The translations under genes were made by a program, and so were the position numbers. Below are positions 1-7,533 of a stretch of DNA of 16,149 nucleotides, piece by piece (position 1 is the stretch's first letter; each line of letters starts with the position of its first letter). The DNA lies in contig QNAF01000017.1 in NCBI GenBank assembly GCA_003641405.1, positions 1 to 16,149 on the forward strand, in the 5' to 3' direction. The stretch comes from Candidatus Zixiibacteriota bacterium. Lineage in GTDB: Bacteria > Zixibacteria > MSB-5A5 > GN15 > FEB-12. The notes beneath the pieces are model-generated. The model saw only the letters and a list, made by a program, of their open reading frames with translations. It was not told the origin of the DNA and made no database searches.

Positions 1-136
1 GCTGGGGTGGCGAGTCTCGGACGACACTTGTGCGATACACCAAGAAAACGCAAGCGCGCATACTGTCCTAATCTGAGACCACACCCAACCTAAAGTTAGC
101 GCCTATGGGATCCTGCCCTACAAAACTACGCTTTAT
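1..136. other. left-edge intergenic sequence, no gene assigned
   Basis: This short stretch lies downstream of thpR. All three plus-strand frames are open from the window edge and stop at about 70, 76 and 93, so the 3' end of a plus-strand gene could lie here. The remaining sequence is too short to recognise. No clear terminator for the thpR operon was found, so the minus-strand transcript may continue out of the window. Confidence 0.4.
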
Positions 137-712
137 TTAGCCGGAGAGTCTTTCTTTACCCAGCACCGCTTCGTGCAGGCGGTCGTAGATGGCGCCCTTG
201 GGGGTGAGTGTAGACTTAAACAGGGTAAGACGATCCAGGCGAAGAGGAATGGGATCGAGCCGATACTGCTCCATGAAATCAGCCAGTCGATCCAAACGGC
301 TGCCCTGGCGGACACGACCCAGTGTAAGATGAGCCTTGAATGGTCGCTTCTCTTTCTCGAATCTCAGTTTACGCATGGCGAGGTCGATCTGCTTGGCAAT
401 CTTCACCGCTGTCTCCGTGTCTCCTGAGATTCCGGCCCAGATGACTCGCGGTCGTCTCAAGTTCGGAAAACCACCTAACGTGTCGATAGCACAGTCGATT
501 GGTGCAAACGTGGAAGCTATGCGGTCAATTTCCCCGCTGATTTTTGTGACCAGGTTCTCGTCGGTGTCGCCGAGGAACTTGGCAGTCAGATGAATGTTCT
601 GCGAAGAAACCCACTTGACGTTGCCGTCCTCACTTTTCAGCATGTCGATGATGCCCGCCAGCTTTCTCTCCACTTCGTCAGGCAGCGGTAAGGCAATGAA
701 CAGGCGAATCAT
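137..712 (-). CDS. thpR: RNA 2',3'-cyclic phosphodiesterase / 2'-5' RNA ligase (ThpR/LigT family)
   Basis: This is a cytoplasmic two-histidine phosphoesterase of 191 residues, the usual family length. It carries both catalytic HxT motifs: H41-L-T43 in 'IHLTAKFLG' and H128-L-T130 in 'AHLTLGRV'. Family members hydrolyse 2',3'-cyclic phosphate RNA ends to 2'-phosphates and can join tRNA halves through a 2'-5' bond in vitro; the physiological substrate is unsettled. The N-terminal 'MIRLFIALPLP' is typical of the family. Its ATG overlaps the cinA stop codon as ATGA, which indicates translational coupling and makes it the last recognised gene of the pgsA-pgpA-cinA-thpR operon. In many bacteria cinA, thpR and recA cluster together. 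No recA is visible here, but the window ends 136 bp downstream. Confidence 0.93.
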   Translation of the reverse strand: MIRLFIALPLPDEVERKLAGIIDMLKSEDGNVKWVSSQNIHLTAKFLGDTDENLVTKISGEIDRIASTFAPIDCAIDTLGGFPNLRRPRVIWAGISGDTETAVKIAKQIDLAMRKLRFEKEKRPFKAHLTLGRVRQGSRLDRLADFMEQYRLDPIPLRLDRLTLFKSTLTPKGAIYDRLHEAVLGKERLSG

Positions 713-1953
713 GACTCGATATCCAGAATGTCCCGACGCAGCATCTCCAGCGCCGCGTATGCCGCGCGAGTGCGGTTTACAGAACGATCAAAACTGAAGA
801 GGAATTTGCGGGAGTAGGAAGTGTGGGTTGACGCCAACCCTATAAATGTCGTTCCGACCGGCTTCTCGTCTGAGCCACCGTCAGGCCCGGCGATGCCGGT
901 AATCGACAGGGCGTAGTCCGTCTGTAGAAGTTTCCGGCAACCATCGGCCATAGCCACGGCGCATTCGAGCGAAACCGCCCCGAACTCTCCCAGGGTTTCA
1001 GGCGAAACGCTGAGCTGCAGAATTTTCACATCGTTGTGGTATGCCACGATACCACCCCTGAAATACACCGAAGAACCGGGAACGGAAGTCAACATCATCC
1101 CAAGCTGTCCGCCCGTGCAGGATTCAGCCACACCGACGGTCTTGTCATTATCTTCCAGAAGCTGTCCCACAATGGTCTCGAGAGTGTCATCGTCACGTCC
1201 ATAGATATACTTGCCGGCCGTTTTCTCCAGATAGCCCACCAACTGTTGTACTTTCTCCTCGACTACCTTCTGTTCGTCACCCAGTGCAGTTATGCGAAGG
1301 CTGACGCCACAGAAGGAAGGCAAATAGGCGAGCTTCACGCCGGATGCTACTTTGAGCCCCGGCTTGATCAATTCAGCCAGTCTCGATTCCGTGATTCCTG
1401 TTGTGCGAAGCGTAACTGTCTTGACACTCTCTGATGAGAAGTTATCTGTCAGGTAGGGAATGACCTCATCATCGATAATCTGTTTCATCTCGCGTGGCAC
1501 GCCGGGCAAAGCAATCAGTGTGTGACCTCGATCAGCAATACAGATCCCCACCGCCGAGCCCAATTTGTTGGGGAAGAATGTCGCTCCCTGTGGAAGCAGG
1601 GCCTGGTTCTGGCTGATGGCCGGCATCTGCTGACCACGGTCAGCGTACCGCTTCTTCAACTGCTCCAGAATGTCATCATGAAGCACCAGGTTACGCCTGA
1701 ATACTCTAACAATAGCCCGCTTGGTGATGTCGTCATCGGTAGGTCCGAGACCACCTGTCGTGATAACAACATCAGCCCGCTTGAGAGCCAACTGGAATGC
1801 TTCCTCCATCCCCTCAAGCGAATCGCCGACTGTACTGATATACTTCACCGCAAACCCGGCAGAGATGAGATGGTCGGCAATATGGGCAGCATTTGTGTCA
1901 ACCGTGTGGCCGCACAACAACTCGTCGCCGATGGTGATAATTTCTACATTCAT
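709..1953 (-). CDS. cinA: CinA family protein: MoCF-like domain fused to NMN amidohydrolase (PncC) domain
   Basis: The product is 414 residues, the normal length for two-domain CinA. The N-terminal half is a MoaB/MogA-like (MoCF/COG1058) domain: 'EIITIGDELLCG' at residues 4-15 and the signature 'TTGGLGPTDDD' around residues 65-75. The C-terminal domain begins near residue 265 and has the PncC signature E277-S-C-T-G-G282, followed by 'GGIVAYHNDVK' and 'SITGIAGPDGGS'. PncC deamidates nicotinamide mononucleotide, recycling the NMN made by NAD-dependent DNA ligase; the N-terminal domain of CinA has been linked to ADP-ribose/NAD pyrophosphatase activity. The older name 'competence/damage-inducible protein A' reflects co-transcription with recA in pneumococcus. 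An AAGGA site lies about 9 nt before ATG. It starts 33 nt after pgpA and overlaps thpR by 4 nt, so it lies inside the operon. Confidence 0.95.
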   Translation of the reverse strand: MNVEIITIGDELLCGHTVDTNAAHIADHLISAGFAVKYISTVGDSLEGMEEAFQLALKRADVVITTGGLGPTDDDITKRAIVRVFRRNLVLHDDILEQLKKRYADRGQQMPAISQNQALLPQGATFFPNKLGSAVGICIADRGHTLIALPGVPREMKQIIDDEVIPYLTDNFSSESVKTVTLRTTGITESRLAELIKPGLKVASGVKLAYLPSFCGVSLRITALGDEQKVVEEKVQQLVGYLEKTAGKYIYGRDDDTLETIVGQLLEDNDKTVGVAESCTGGQLGMMLTSVPGSSVYFRGGIVAYHNDVKILQLSVSPETLGEFGAVSLECAVAMADGCRKLLQTDYALSITGIAGPDGGSDEKPVGTTFIGLASTHTSYSRKFLFSFDRSVNRTRAAYAALEMLRRDILDIES

Positions 1954-1986
1954 CTCTGCAGTTCCTTACGGGTCTTCTAAAACAAC

Positions 1987-2445
1987 CTACTGAAGCCTCT
2001 CGGCTACGTAAATGACAATCTGCACGAAGATATTGGCTTGAATACCGGCAGCGACGTCGTCCATAGTTATGCCAAGCCCTCCCTCCAGTTTTTCTAATTG
2101 TCTTGCCGGCCAGAGCTTGATGACATCAAAAACACGAAAAGCCACAAACGCGGCGATATAGAAACTGAGATTGTGCGGAACGAACAGCAGAGCTATGAAC
2201 ATTCCGGCCCACTCATCAATGACAATCTTGCGGGAATCATGCCCCAGCAGTTTCTCGCCTGCATGTGAGGCTCCCCACGAAACGAGCGTGGTGAGTACCA
2301 CCACCAGGCCCAACAGTTCCTGGTTGCCACGAATAAGGAACCAGGCGATCAGCCACGCGGGAATAGTTCCCCATGTGCCGGGAAATGGTCGAAGGTATCC
2401 GGAAAATAATCCGGTTGAAATAAGTTTAGTCAGGAACTTGGCCAT
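1987..2445 (-). CDS. pgpA: phosphatidylglycerophosphatase A
   Basis: This is a 152-residue integral membrane protein of the PgpA family, which removes the phosphate from phosphatidylglycerol phosphate to give phosphatidylglycerol at the inner membrane. Family hallmarks are 'GYLRPFPGTWGT' (residues 16-27), the acidic metal/phosphate-binding segment 'GHDSRKIVIDEWAG' (residues 68-81, with D70, D77 and E78), and the C-terminal 'GLGITMDDVAAG'. Several hydrophobic segments are evident, including residues 28-58 and about 85-105. The gene starts 10 nt after pgsA, whose product makes its substrate, so these two consecutive steps are co-transcribed. The ribosome binding site is weak (GAGAG-like). Confidence 0.94.
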   Translation of the reverse strand: MAKFLTKLISTGLFSGYLRPFPGTWGTIPAWLIAWFLIRGNQELLGLVVVLTTLVSWGASHAGEKLLGHDSRKIVIDEWAGMFIALLFVPHNLSFYIAAFVAFRVFDVIKLWPARQLEKLEGGLGITMDDVAAGIQANIFVQIVIYVAERLQ

Positions 2446-2455
2446 TGTTGTCTCT

Positions 2456-3043
2456 CTATTTCAGTACGCTTCTGATCATGTAGAAGTACTTCACTAAATA
2501 ATCGATTCCAGTAAAGACAGTTACTGCCGCTGTTATCCAGAGTGCCCAGTTAAAATAGAGACGGTAGTCAAACTGGAAAAAATCGAGGGCCGTACTGTCA
2601 AAATGCACCAGGGCACTGATCAAACAGATGTAGCCCATCACAGCACCTAAAACCGTCATCTGAAGAAATGTCTTCAATTTGGCACCCCAGGTAGGCGGGA
2701 TAACCACTCCCTTATATGCCGCAAGCAGCCGCAGACCGGTGATAGCGAACTCGCGCCCGACGATCAGCACGACCGGCACTGCTGAAACGTAGTGGAGGGC
2801 AACGAACGCTATGAGAGCAGACGATACCAGGATCTTGTCGGCAAGGGGATCCATGAATTTCCCGAAACCTGTCACGATACCGAATTTCCTGGCATAGTAG
2901 CCATCGGCAAGATCCGTGATGGCCGCAATCAAGAACAGCCCCAGGGCTATCAGACGCATGTAGAAGCTCTCGAAGAGAAAGAAAAACATAAACACGGGGG
3001 CTAATGCAATTCTCAGTAGAGTCAGACTGTTCGGGATATTCAT
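2456..3043 (-). CDS. pgsA: CDP-diacylglycerol-glycerol-3-phosphate 3-phosphatidyltransferase
   Basis: This 195-residue multi-pass inner-membrane enzyme condenses CDP-diacylglycerol with sn-glycerol 3-phosphate to give phosphatidylglycerol phosphate and CMP. The complete CDP-alcohol phosphotransferase motif D-x2-D-G-x2-A-R-x8-G-x3-D-x3-D is present: D44, D47, G48, A51, R52, G61, D65 and D69. The N-terminal 'MNIPNSLTLLRIALAP' is typical of PgsA, and five or six hydrophobic segments are visible. It is the first gene of the operon. The start at 3043 fits the conserved family N-terminus. No Shine-Dalgarno is visible, and a promoter-like sequence ends 8 nt before the ATG, so the mRNA may be leaderless. 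Confidence 0.95.
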   Translation of the reverse strand: MNIPNSLTLLRIALAPVFMFFFLFESFYMRLIALGLFLIAAITDLADGYYARKFGIVTGFGKFMDPLADKILVSSALIAFVALHYVSAVPVVLIVGREFAITGLRLLAAYKGVVIPPTWGAKLKTFLQMTVLGAVMGYICLISALVHFDSTALDFFQFDYRLYFNWALWITAAVTVFTGIDYLVKYFYMIRSVLK

Positions 3044-3051
3044 GGTTTGGC

Positions 3052-3080
3052 AAGGTACACAGCCAGTGCCGGTGCGTCAA
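3052..3080 (-). promoter_or_regulatory. putative pgsA operon promoter, near-leaderless
   Basis: On the minus strand TTGACG (3080-3075) is followed by a 17-nt spacer and TACCTT (3057-3052). The pgsA ATG lies 8 nt further on, so a start site 6-8 nt past the -10 would fall at or next to the start codon. The -35 is strong and the -10 weak. The same geometry upstream of sbcC raises confidence. Confidence 0.5.
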
Positions 3081-3370
3081 TCGCCAAAAAGGACAGACAT
3101 CGTCCAATCAGTGGCTCCAACTCCTGAAATCGAAGAGTGGACAGTGTTCCGGCAAAGACTGAACGCCTGACAATCAATACTTAAACAGTCCTGTTCCTGT
3201 CACTTTTTTTTCTACCTCGCTGATTTTCCGAATATAAAGTCAGATCGATAGTAGCAGTGATCTGGCATCTCTGTGGAGTCGACCACGGGAAATGACATTC
3301 ACTGAACATCTACCTTGATAGCGGCATGTAGGCTGAAGCAACCGGTTGAAACACTGTGAGTTAGAGACAT
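3081..3370. other. intergenic gap upstream of the pgsA operon, nothing recognised
   Basis: This stretch lies between the pgsA promoter and the small-RNA terminator. It is AT-rich near 3190-3245 and contains a run of eight T on the plus strand around 3204-3211. The short open frames here lack a ribosome binding site or recognisable protein character. No tRNA cloverleaf, repeat or further promoter was convincing. Confidence 0.4.
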
Positions 3371-3406
3371 AAAAAAAACCCAGGCAAGCGGTCAACCTAC
3401 CTGGGT
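3371..3406 (-). terminator. intrinsic terminator of the candidate small RNA
   Basis: On the minus strand ACCCAGG (3406-3400), a 15-nt loop and CCTGGGT (3384-3378) form a stem followed at once by eight T (3378-3371). This is a clear Rho-independent terminator. It may also stop readthrough from nrdJ, whose stop codon is about 275 bp upstream. Confidence 0.85.
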
Positions 3407-3452
3407 GGACGATATTAGGTAATCCACAGAAAGAGTAACACTTTCCGATTGC
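3371..3452 (-). ncRNA. candidate small RNA, about 80-90 nt, function unknown
   Basis: A near-consensus promoter (3487-3459) and an intrinsic terminator (3406-3371) on the same strand bracket about 85 nt with no plausible coding sequence; the only open frame is about 20 codons from a GTG without a ribosome site. The predicted transcript has three consecutive stems: GAAAG/CTTTC (3445-3441 with 3433-3429), GTGGA/TCCAC (3427-3423 with 3409-3405), and the terminator stem. The second stem shares two nucleotides with the terminator stem, so the two compete slightly. I do not recognise it as SRP RNA, 6S, tmRNA or RNase P RNA. An alternative is a nrdJ 3' attenuation region with a chance promoter. Confidence 0.55.
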
Positions 3453-3458
3453 ACAACG

Positions 3459-3487
3459 AAGATAGTGCATTATTCCATTATTGTCAA
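3459..3487 (-). promoter_or_regulatory. sigma-70-type promoter of the candidate small RNA
   Basis: On the minus strand a perfect TTGACA (3487-3482) lies 17 nt before TATCTT (3464-3459). The predicted start is near 3452. It lies downstream of nrdJ and faces the terminator 60-80 nt away, with no gene between them. Confidence 0.6.
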
Positions 3488-3621
3488 GGGAAAAATCAGC
3501 TTTTATCCGCAATTAATAGGCACTTGTGGGGTAGGCTCTCCCCGGCCCTAAAACTCCAGTCAGACTGATCCTATAGCCATTAACGGCCACAACTCGACGT
3601 TGTTTCCGAGAAGATTTCTGA

Positions 3622-3656
3622 GAAGGTGCCAGACTGCGGGACAGCCCGACACCTTC
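3622..3656. repeat. inverted repeat just downstream of nrdJ
   Basis: GAAGGTG (3622-3628) and CACCTTC (3650-3656) form a 7-bp stem, with an inner CTG/CAG stem (3634-3636 with 3642-3644) closing on CGGGA. It begins about 25 bp after the nrdJ stop codon. No T-tract follows on either strand, so it is not a standard intrinsic terminator. It could be a 3' mRNA stabilising hairpin or a dispersed repeat. Confidence 0.5.
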
Positions 3657-3681
3657 AGCACAGGAAAGTAGTTGAGACCGT

Positions 3682-6600
3682 TCAGGAGCAGCCCGAAGTT
3701 GCACCACAGGTGTCACACTTCAGGCAGGTGCCATTACGGACCATCGTGAACTGGCCGCATTCAGCACACATATCACCCTCATAGCCTCTCAATCGCGCGA
3801 TTCTGAATTCCTGCCGGAGTCGGTATCCCTCCTCTTCTGAGCTATTCGTTCCTGTTGTCGGGGCAAACTCAAGCACCGTCTCCTGTTTGTGAGTTTCTTC
3901 TGCAACCGTAGTCTCCATCTGCTCAACATCGCCATTGCCTCCATGGTGTCCGTTGCTTCCGTCATCGTCGTTGCCCTTACCCGAGGTGTCAAATCTCAGA
4001 TGGGGGCTGTAGACGTTATCGTTGACACGGCTACCGCGAGTCAGTTGACCCGTAACCTGTGCCGTTGCCGGTTCCTCTTCTTCAAACTCTACGGACTGTT
4101 CTTTCGGATTTCCCATTGTGTCGCCGCGCAGATCTTCTTTGGAGACGTGTGCAAGATCTGCACGTCCAAGATAACTGATAGCCAGTTCGCGGAAGATGTA
4201 ATCGATGATCGACGTCGACATCTTGATCGACTTGTTGCCACTGACCATACCGTTTGGCTCAAACCGGCTAAACAGGAAAGCTTCGACGAATTCCTCAAGT
4301 GGCACCCCATGCTGCAATCCCAGCGATATGGCAATCGCAAAACAGTTCATCAGCGAACGGAACGCAGCGCCTTCGCGATGCATATCGAGGAATATCTCGC
4401 CGAGAGTGCCGTCGGAGTACTCCCCCGTCCGCAAATAGACTTTGTGGCCAGCCACCACCGCCTTCTGCGTGTAACCGGCGCGCCTATGCGGCAACTTGCG
4501 CCGTTTGGCAAGATAGCGATACACGAGACGCTCTGCCATCTTTTCGGCGGCAGTGTCGACAGTCAACTCAGCGGTGTCATCTTCGGACTCATCGTCAATC
4601 AGGGCATTGCTCAGAGGCTGGGAGAGCTTGGAACCATCTCGATAAAGTGCCACTGACTTTGTCATACACTCCCAGGACATCATATAGGCCCGCTTGACAT
4701 CCTCAATGGTCGCCTCCGAAGGCATGTTGATTGTCTTTGAGATAGCACCGGATATGAAAGGCTGAGCGGAAGCCATCATACGAATATGAGCTTCAAAGTT
4801 GATGAACCTCTTTCCCTTGCGGCCGCACTTGTTGGCGCAATCGAAAATCGCAATGTGACTATCCTTCAGATGTGGAGCACCCTCCAGGGTCATCGTACCG
4901 CAGCAATATTCGTTGGCGGCTTCGATCTGCTCTCGCGTGAAACCTAACTCCGCAAGCAGGCTGAAATCCCAGCCGTCCATGGCTTCTTTGGAGAAGCCAA
5001 GAGTTTCCTGCAAGAACTCCTCACCCAGAACGTGTTTGTTAAAAGCGAAACTGATATCAAAGACATTCTCGAGAGAGGATTCGATCTTCTTGAGTTCGTC
5101 CTCACTAAACCCTTTAGCTTCCAGAGACTCGTGATTCACGTAAGGAGCCTGCTTGAGAGTCTTGCGCCCGGTGGCATAATTCACGATGTCTTCCAACTCT
5201 TCTTCGGAGTACCCAAGTTGCTTCAGTGCTATTGGCACCGACCGATTGATGATCTTGAAATATCCGCCGCCAGCCAGCTTCTTGAATTTCACGAGAGCGA
5301 AGTCAGGCTCTATCCCCGTTGTATCACAGTCCATCACAAGGCCGATTGTACCCGTGGGCGCCACAACCGTCGCCTGAGCATTACGGAAGCCATGCACTTC
5401 CCCCAGTTCAAGAGCATTATCCCAGACTGAACGCGCAGCCTGGACAAGTTCTTCCGGAACGTAGTTGGGGTTGATCCCGCTGGGTTTGATGGTCAGGCCT
5501 TCGTACTCAGATCGGTCGGCATTGAAAGCTGCCCGGCGGTGGTTACGGATCACTTTGAGCATATGGTCGCGGTTGCGGTAATACCCGGGAAATGGACCCA
5601 ATTGACGAGCCATCTCCGCCGACGTGACATAAGCCTGGCCGGTGAGAATACTCGACAGGGCGCCACACCAGGTGTAACCGCGTGCCGAATCGTACGGGAT
5701 TCCCATCCGCATGAGAACCGTACCAAGATTCGCATAACCGAGCCCAAGTGTCCGGAACTCGTAGCTCTTCTGCGCTATAGCCCGCGAAGGGAACGAAGCC
5801 ATCAGCACGGAGATTTCAAGTGCTATGGTCCACAGATGGATAGCGTGACAATAGCCTTCAATATCGAAGTTGCCTTCTTCGTCAAGAAACTTGGCCAGGT
5901 TGAGCGAGGCCAGGTTGCAGGCTGTGTCGTCAAGGAACATGTACTCGGAACAAGGATTGGAGGCGTTGATTCTACCATCTTCCGGACATGTATGCCACTC
6001 GTTGATTGTCGTGTCGTACTGTACACCCGGATCAGCACACGCCCAGGCGGAATAGCAGATCTTGTCCCACAGCTCCCCGGCAGGAATGGTATCGGATGTC
6101 TCGCTGCGAGTACGGTATTTCAGTGGCCAGTCTTCTTTGGCTTTGAGCTTCTCAAAAAAGTAATTCGGGATACGAACAGAGTTGTTGGAGTTCTGACCCG
6201 CGACAGTTACGTAAGCATCGCTTTCCCAGTTCGTATCGAGATTCACAAAGTCAATCTCCATAACTCCCTGGGCAGCCAGGTCGAGGACTTTCTTAACGTA
6301 AGCTGCCGGAACTTCGAATCGGCGCGCCAGCCGGATTGCCTCTTTGAGCTTTGGATTCTTCTTAGGATCGATCTCGCACTTCTCAGCACCATTTTCGCTG
6401 CCGCATTGCGCCGCCTTGAATATCTCCTTTAGCTGGTGATGAATGATCCTGGAGCCGGCAACAAGCGCCGCTACTTTCTGCTCTTCGACAACTTTCCAGT
6501 CGATGAACTCGACGATATCCGGATGGTCAAGGTCAAGACAGACCATCTTGGCGGCCCTTCGAGTAGTACCACCGGATTTGATGGCACCGGCGGCACGATC

Positions 6601-7338
6601 ACCGATGCGCAGGAATGACATGAGTCCTGATGATTTGCCACCACCGGAGAGCGGCTCACCTACGCCACGTATCGCGGAGAAATTGCTGCCGGTGCCGGAT
6701 CCGTATTTGAATAGTCTGGCTTCACGAACCCAGAGGTCCATGATACCGCCATCCTTGACAAGATCGTCGCTCACCGACTGAATAAAACAGGCGTGCGGCT
6801 GCGGATGCTCATAGGCGTTCTTGGCCTCGCATAGTGTGTGACTGGCTGGGTCTACGTAAAAGTGTCCCTGTCCAACCCCACTAATCCCGTATGTGTCATA
6901 CAGACCCGTGTTGAACCACTGGGGCGAGTTGGGAGCTGCAAACTGTTCGGCCAACATGTACACAAGTTCATCATAGAACGCTTGCGCATCGTCATGACTG
7001 TCGAAATACCCGTGCTTCTCTCCCCAGTTGCGCCAGCAGTCTGCCAGCCGGTGGAAAACCTGTCGGGCATCGGTCTCGCCACCCGTTTTCTGATTGCCAT
7101 CTTCATCCAGAACCGGATTGTCATTTTCATCAACTTGTGGTACACCGGCTCTGCGGAAGTACTTCTGGGCAAGTATATCCACCGCGACCGTAGACCATGA
7201 CTCCGGAACCTGGACATTATCCAATTTGAAAACAGGAGAACCGTCCTGATCCTTTATTTCAGATGAACGACTGGTGAAATTGATGCGGGCGTACGGTGAT
7301 TCGCCCTCGTGCGTAAAATACCGCTGAATCTTCAACAA
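3682..7338 (-). CDS. nrdJ: adenosylcobalamin-dependent (class II) ribonucleoside-diphosphate reductase
   Basis: The product is 1218 residues, the long form of NrdJ. It reduces ribonucleotides to deoxyribonucleotides with a B12-generated thiyl radical, so needs no oxygen or NrdB subunit. The active-site triad is in 'NPCSEY': N461, C463 (thiyl) and E465. The redox cysteine pair is C184 ('HACFIQSV') and C474 ('CNLASLNL'). The signatures 'GSGTGSNFS' and 'PTGTIGLVMDCDTTGIEPDFALVKFKK' (in two overlapping stretches) are family hallmarks. A TSCPD-type domain with 'GEYSDGTLGEIFLDM' spans about residues 940-1060. A low-complexity Asp/Gly/His-rich linker follows, and the C-terminus is a Cys-rich tail (CxxC, then CxxCxxC). 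There is no ATG at the start. Two tandem TTG codons follow AGGAGG; the second (7335) has the better 6-nt spacing and gives MKIQRYFT. Two NrdR boxes and a structured leader lie upstream. No other RNR gene is in the window. Confidence 0.95.
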   Translation of the reverse strand: MLKIQRYFTHEGESPYARINFTSRSSEIKDQDGSPVFKLDNVQVPESWSTVAVDILAQKYFRRAGVPQVDENDNPVLDEDGNQKTGGETDARQVFHRLADCWRNWGEKHGYFDSHDDAQAFYDELVYMLAEQFAAPNSPQWFNTGLYDTYGISGVGQGHFYVDPASHTLCEAKNAYEHPQPHACFIQSVSDDLVKDGGIMDLWVREARLFKYGSGTGSNFSAIRGVGEPLSGGGKSSGLMSFLRIGDRAAGAIKSGGTTRRAAKMVCLDLDHPDIVEFIDWKVVEEQKVAALVAGSRIIHHQLKEIFKAAQCGSENGAEKCEIDPKKNPKLKEAIRLARRFEVPAAYVKKVLDLAAQGVMEIDFVNLDTNWESDAYVTVAGQNSNNSVRIPNYFFEKLKAKEDWPLKYRTRSETSDTIPAGELWDKICYSAWACADPGVQYDTTINEWHTCPEDGRINASNPCSEYMFLDDTACNLASLNLAKFLDEEGNFDIEGYCHAIHLWTIALEISVLMASFPSRAIAQKSYEFRTLGLGYANLGTVLMRMGIPYDSARGYTWCGALSSILTGQAYVTSAEMARQLGPFPGYYRNRDHMLKVIRNHRRAAFNADRSEYEGLTIKPSGINPNYVPEELVQAARSVWDNALELGEVHGFRNAQATVVAPTGTIGLVMDCDTTGIEPDFALVKFKKLAGGGYFKIINRSVPIALKQLGYSEEELEDIVNYATGRKTLKQAPYVNHESLEAKGFSEDELKKIESSLENVFDISFAFNKHVLGEEFLQETLGFSKEAMDGWDFSLLAELGFTREQIEAANEYCCGTMTLEGAPHLKDSHIAIFDCANKCGRKGKRFINFEAHIRMMASAQPFISGAISKTINMPSEATIEDVKRAYMMSWECMTKSVALYRDGSKLSQPLSNALIDDESEDDTAELTVDTAAEKMAERLVYRYLAKRRKLPHRRAGYTQKAVVAGHKVYLRTGEYSDGTLGEIFLDMHREGAAFRSLMNCFAIAISLGLQHGVPLEEFVEAFLFSRFEPNGMVSGNKSIKMSTSIIDYIFRELAISYLGRADLAHVSKEDLRGDTMGNPKEQSVEFEEEEPATAQVTGQLTRGSRVNDNVYSPHLRFDTSGKGNDDDGSNGHHGGNGDVEQMETTVAEETHKQETVLEFAPTTGTNSSEEEGYRLRQEFRIARLRGYEGDMCAECGQFTMVRNGTCLKCDTCGATSGCS

Positions 7339-7341
7339 ATA

Positions 7342-7347
7342 CCTCCT
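7342..7347 (-). promoter_or_regulatory. strong nrdJ ribosome binding site with TTG start
   Basis: AGGAGG lies 3 nt before the first TTG (7338) and 6 nt before the second (7335). No ATG or GTG is nearby in frame, so initiation at TTG is well supported. The perfect Shine-Dalgarno with a weak start codon may keep expression moderate or make it depend on leader folding. Confidence 0.8.
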
Positions 7348-7365
7348 GTACGGTCCCCCCGAGCA

Positions 7366-7436
7366 GAAGACAGAGATCAGTCCCTACTGCCGCCAAACCA
7401 TGGCTGTCGTTTCCGCAGATACTGATCCCTGTCTTC
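7366..7436 (-). promoter_or_regulatory. 16-bp stem-loop in the nrdJ 5' leader
   Basis: Arms at 7436-7421 (GAAGACAGGGATCAGT) and 7381-7366 (ACTGATCTCTGTCTTC) pair over 16 bp in the minus-strand RNA with a single G-U pair. The 39-nt apical region has further pairings, CTGC/GCAG and GCCA/TGGC, giving an extended hairpin. It sits between the predicted promoter and the AGGAGG site, which it leaves unpaired with 18 nt between. The element lacks the B12 box and other conserved parts of the cobalamin riboswitch. It could be a regulatory or mRNA-stabilising structure. Confidence 0.65.
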
Positions 7437-7502
7437 GATACATCCTTGCCTCAAACTCCAAGAAAAGGGGACAATCCTCTCATAACTACTTCCTATATAC
7501 GA

Positions 7503-7518
7503 CCACAATATGTTGTGG
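7503..7518. promoter_or_regulatory. NrdR box 1 upstream of nrdJ
   Basis: CCACAATATGTTGTGG is a near-perfect 16-bp palindrome and matches the published NrdR consensus acaCwAtATaTwGtgt at 13 of 16 positions. It overlaps the predicted -10 of nrdJ. NrdR is the ATP/dATP-sensing Zn-finger repressor of ribonucleotide reductase genes; the nrdR gene is not in this window. Confidence 0.82.
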
Positions 7519-7533
7519 TAGGCATGTTGAAAA
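7505..7533 (-). promoter_or_regulatory. putative nrdJ promoter
   Basis: On the minus strand TTTTCA (7533-7528), a 17-nt spacer and TATTGT (7510-7505) each match four of six consensus bases. The -10 lies inside NrdR box 1 and the -35 falls between the two boxes, as expected for NrdR repression. A start near 7498 would give a leader of about 160 nt. An alternative -10 is TATATA (7499-7494), which has no good -35. Confidence 0.42.

Noticed and set aside
3240..3512. Minus-strand open frame of 90 codons between nrdJ and pgsA
   Set aside because: It spans the promoter and terminator of the candidate small RNA and has no ribosome binding site; the translation looks random.
3889..4656. Plus-strand open frame of 255 codons inside nrdJ
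   Set aside because: It is antisense to the TSCPD/linker region of nrdJ and has no independent coding evidence.
5539..6432. Plus-strand open frame of 297 codons inside nrdJ
   Set aside because: It is antisense to the catalytic core of nrdJ, with no ribosome binding site or recognisable protein features.
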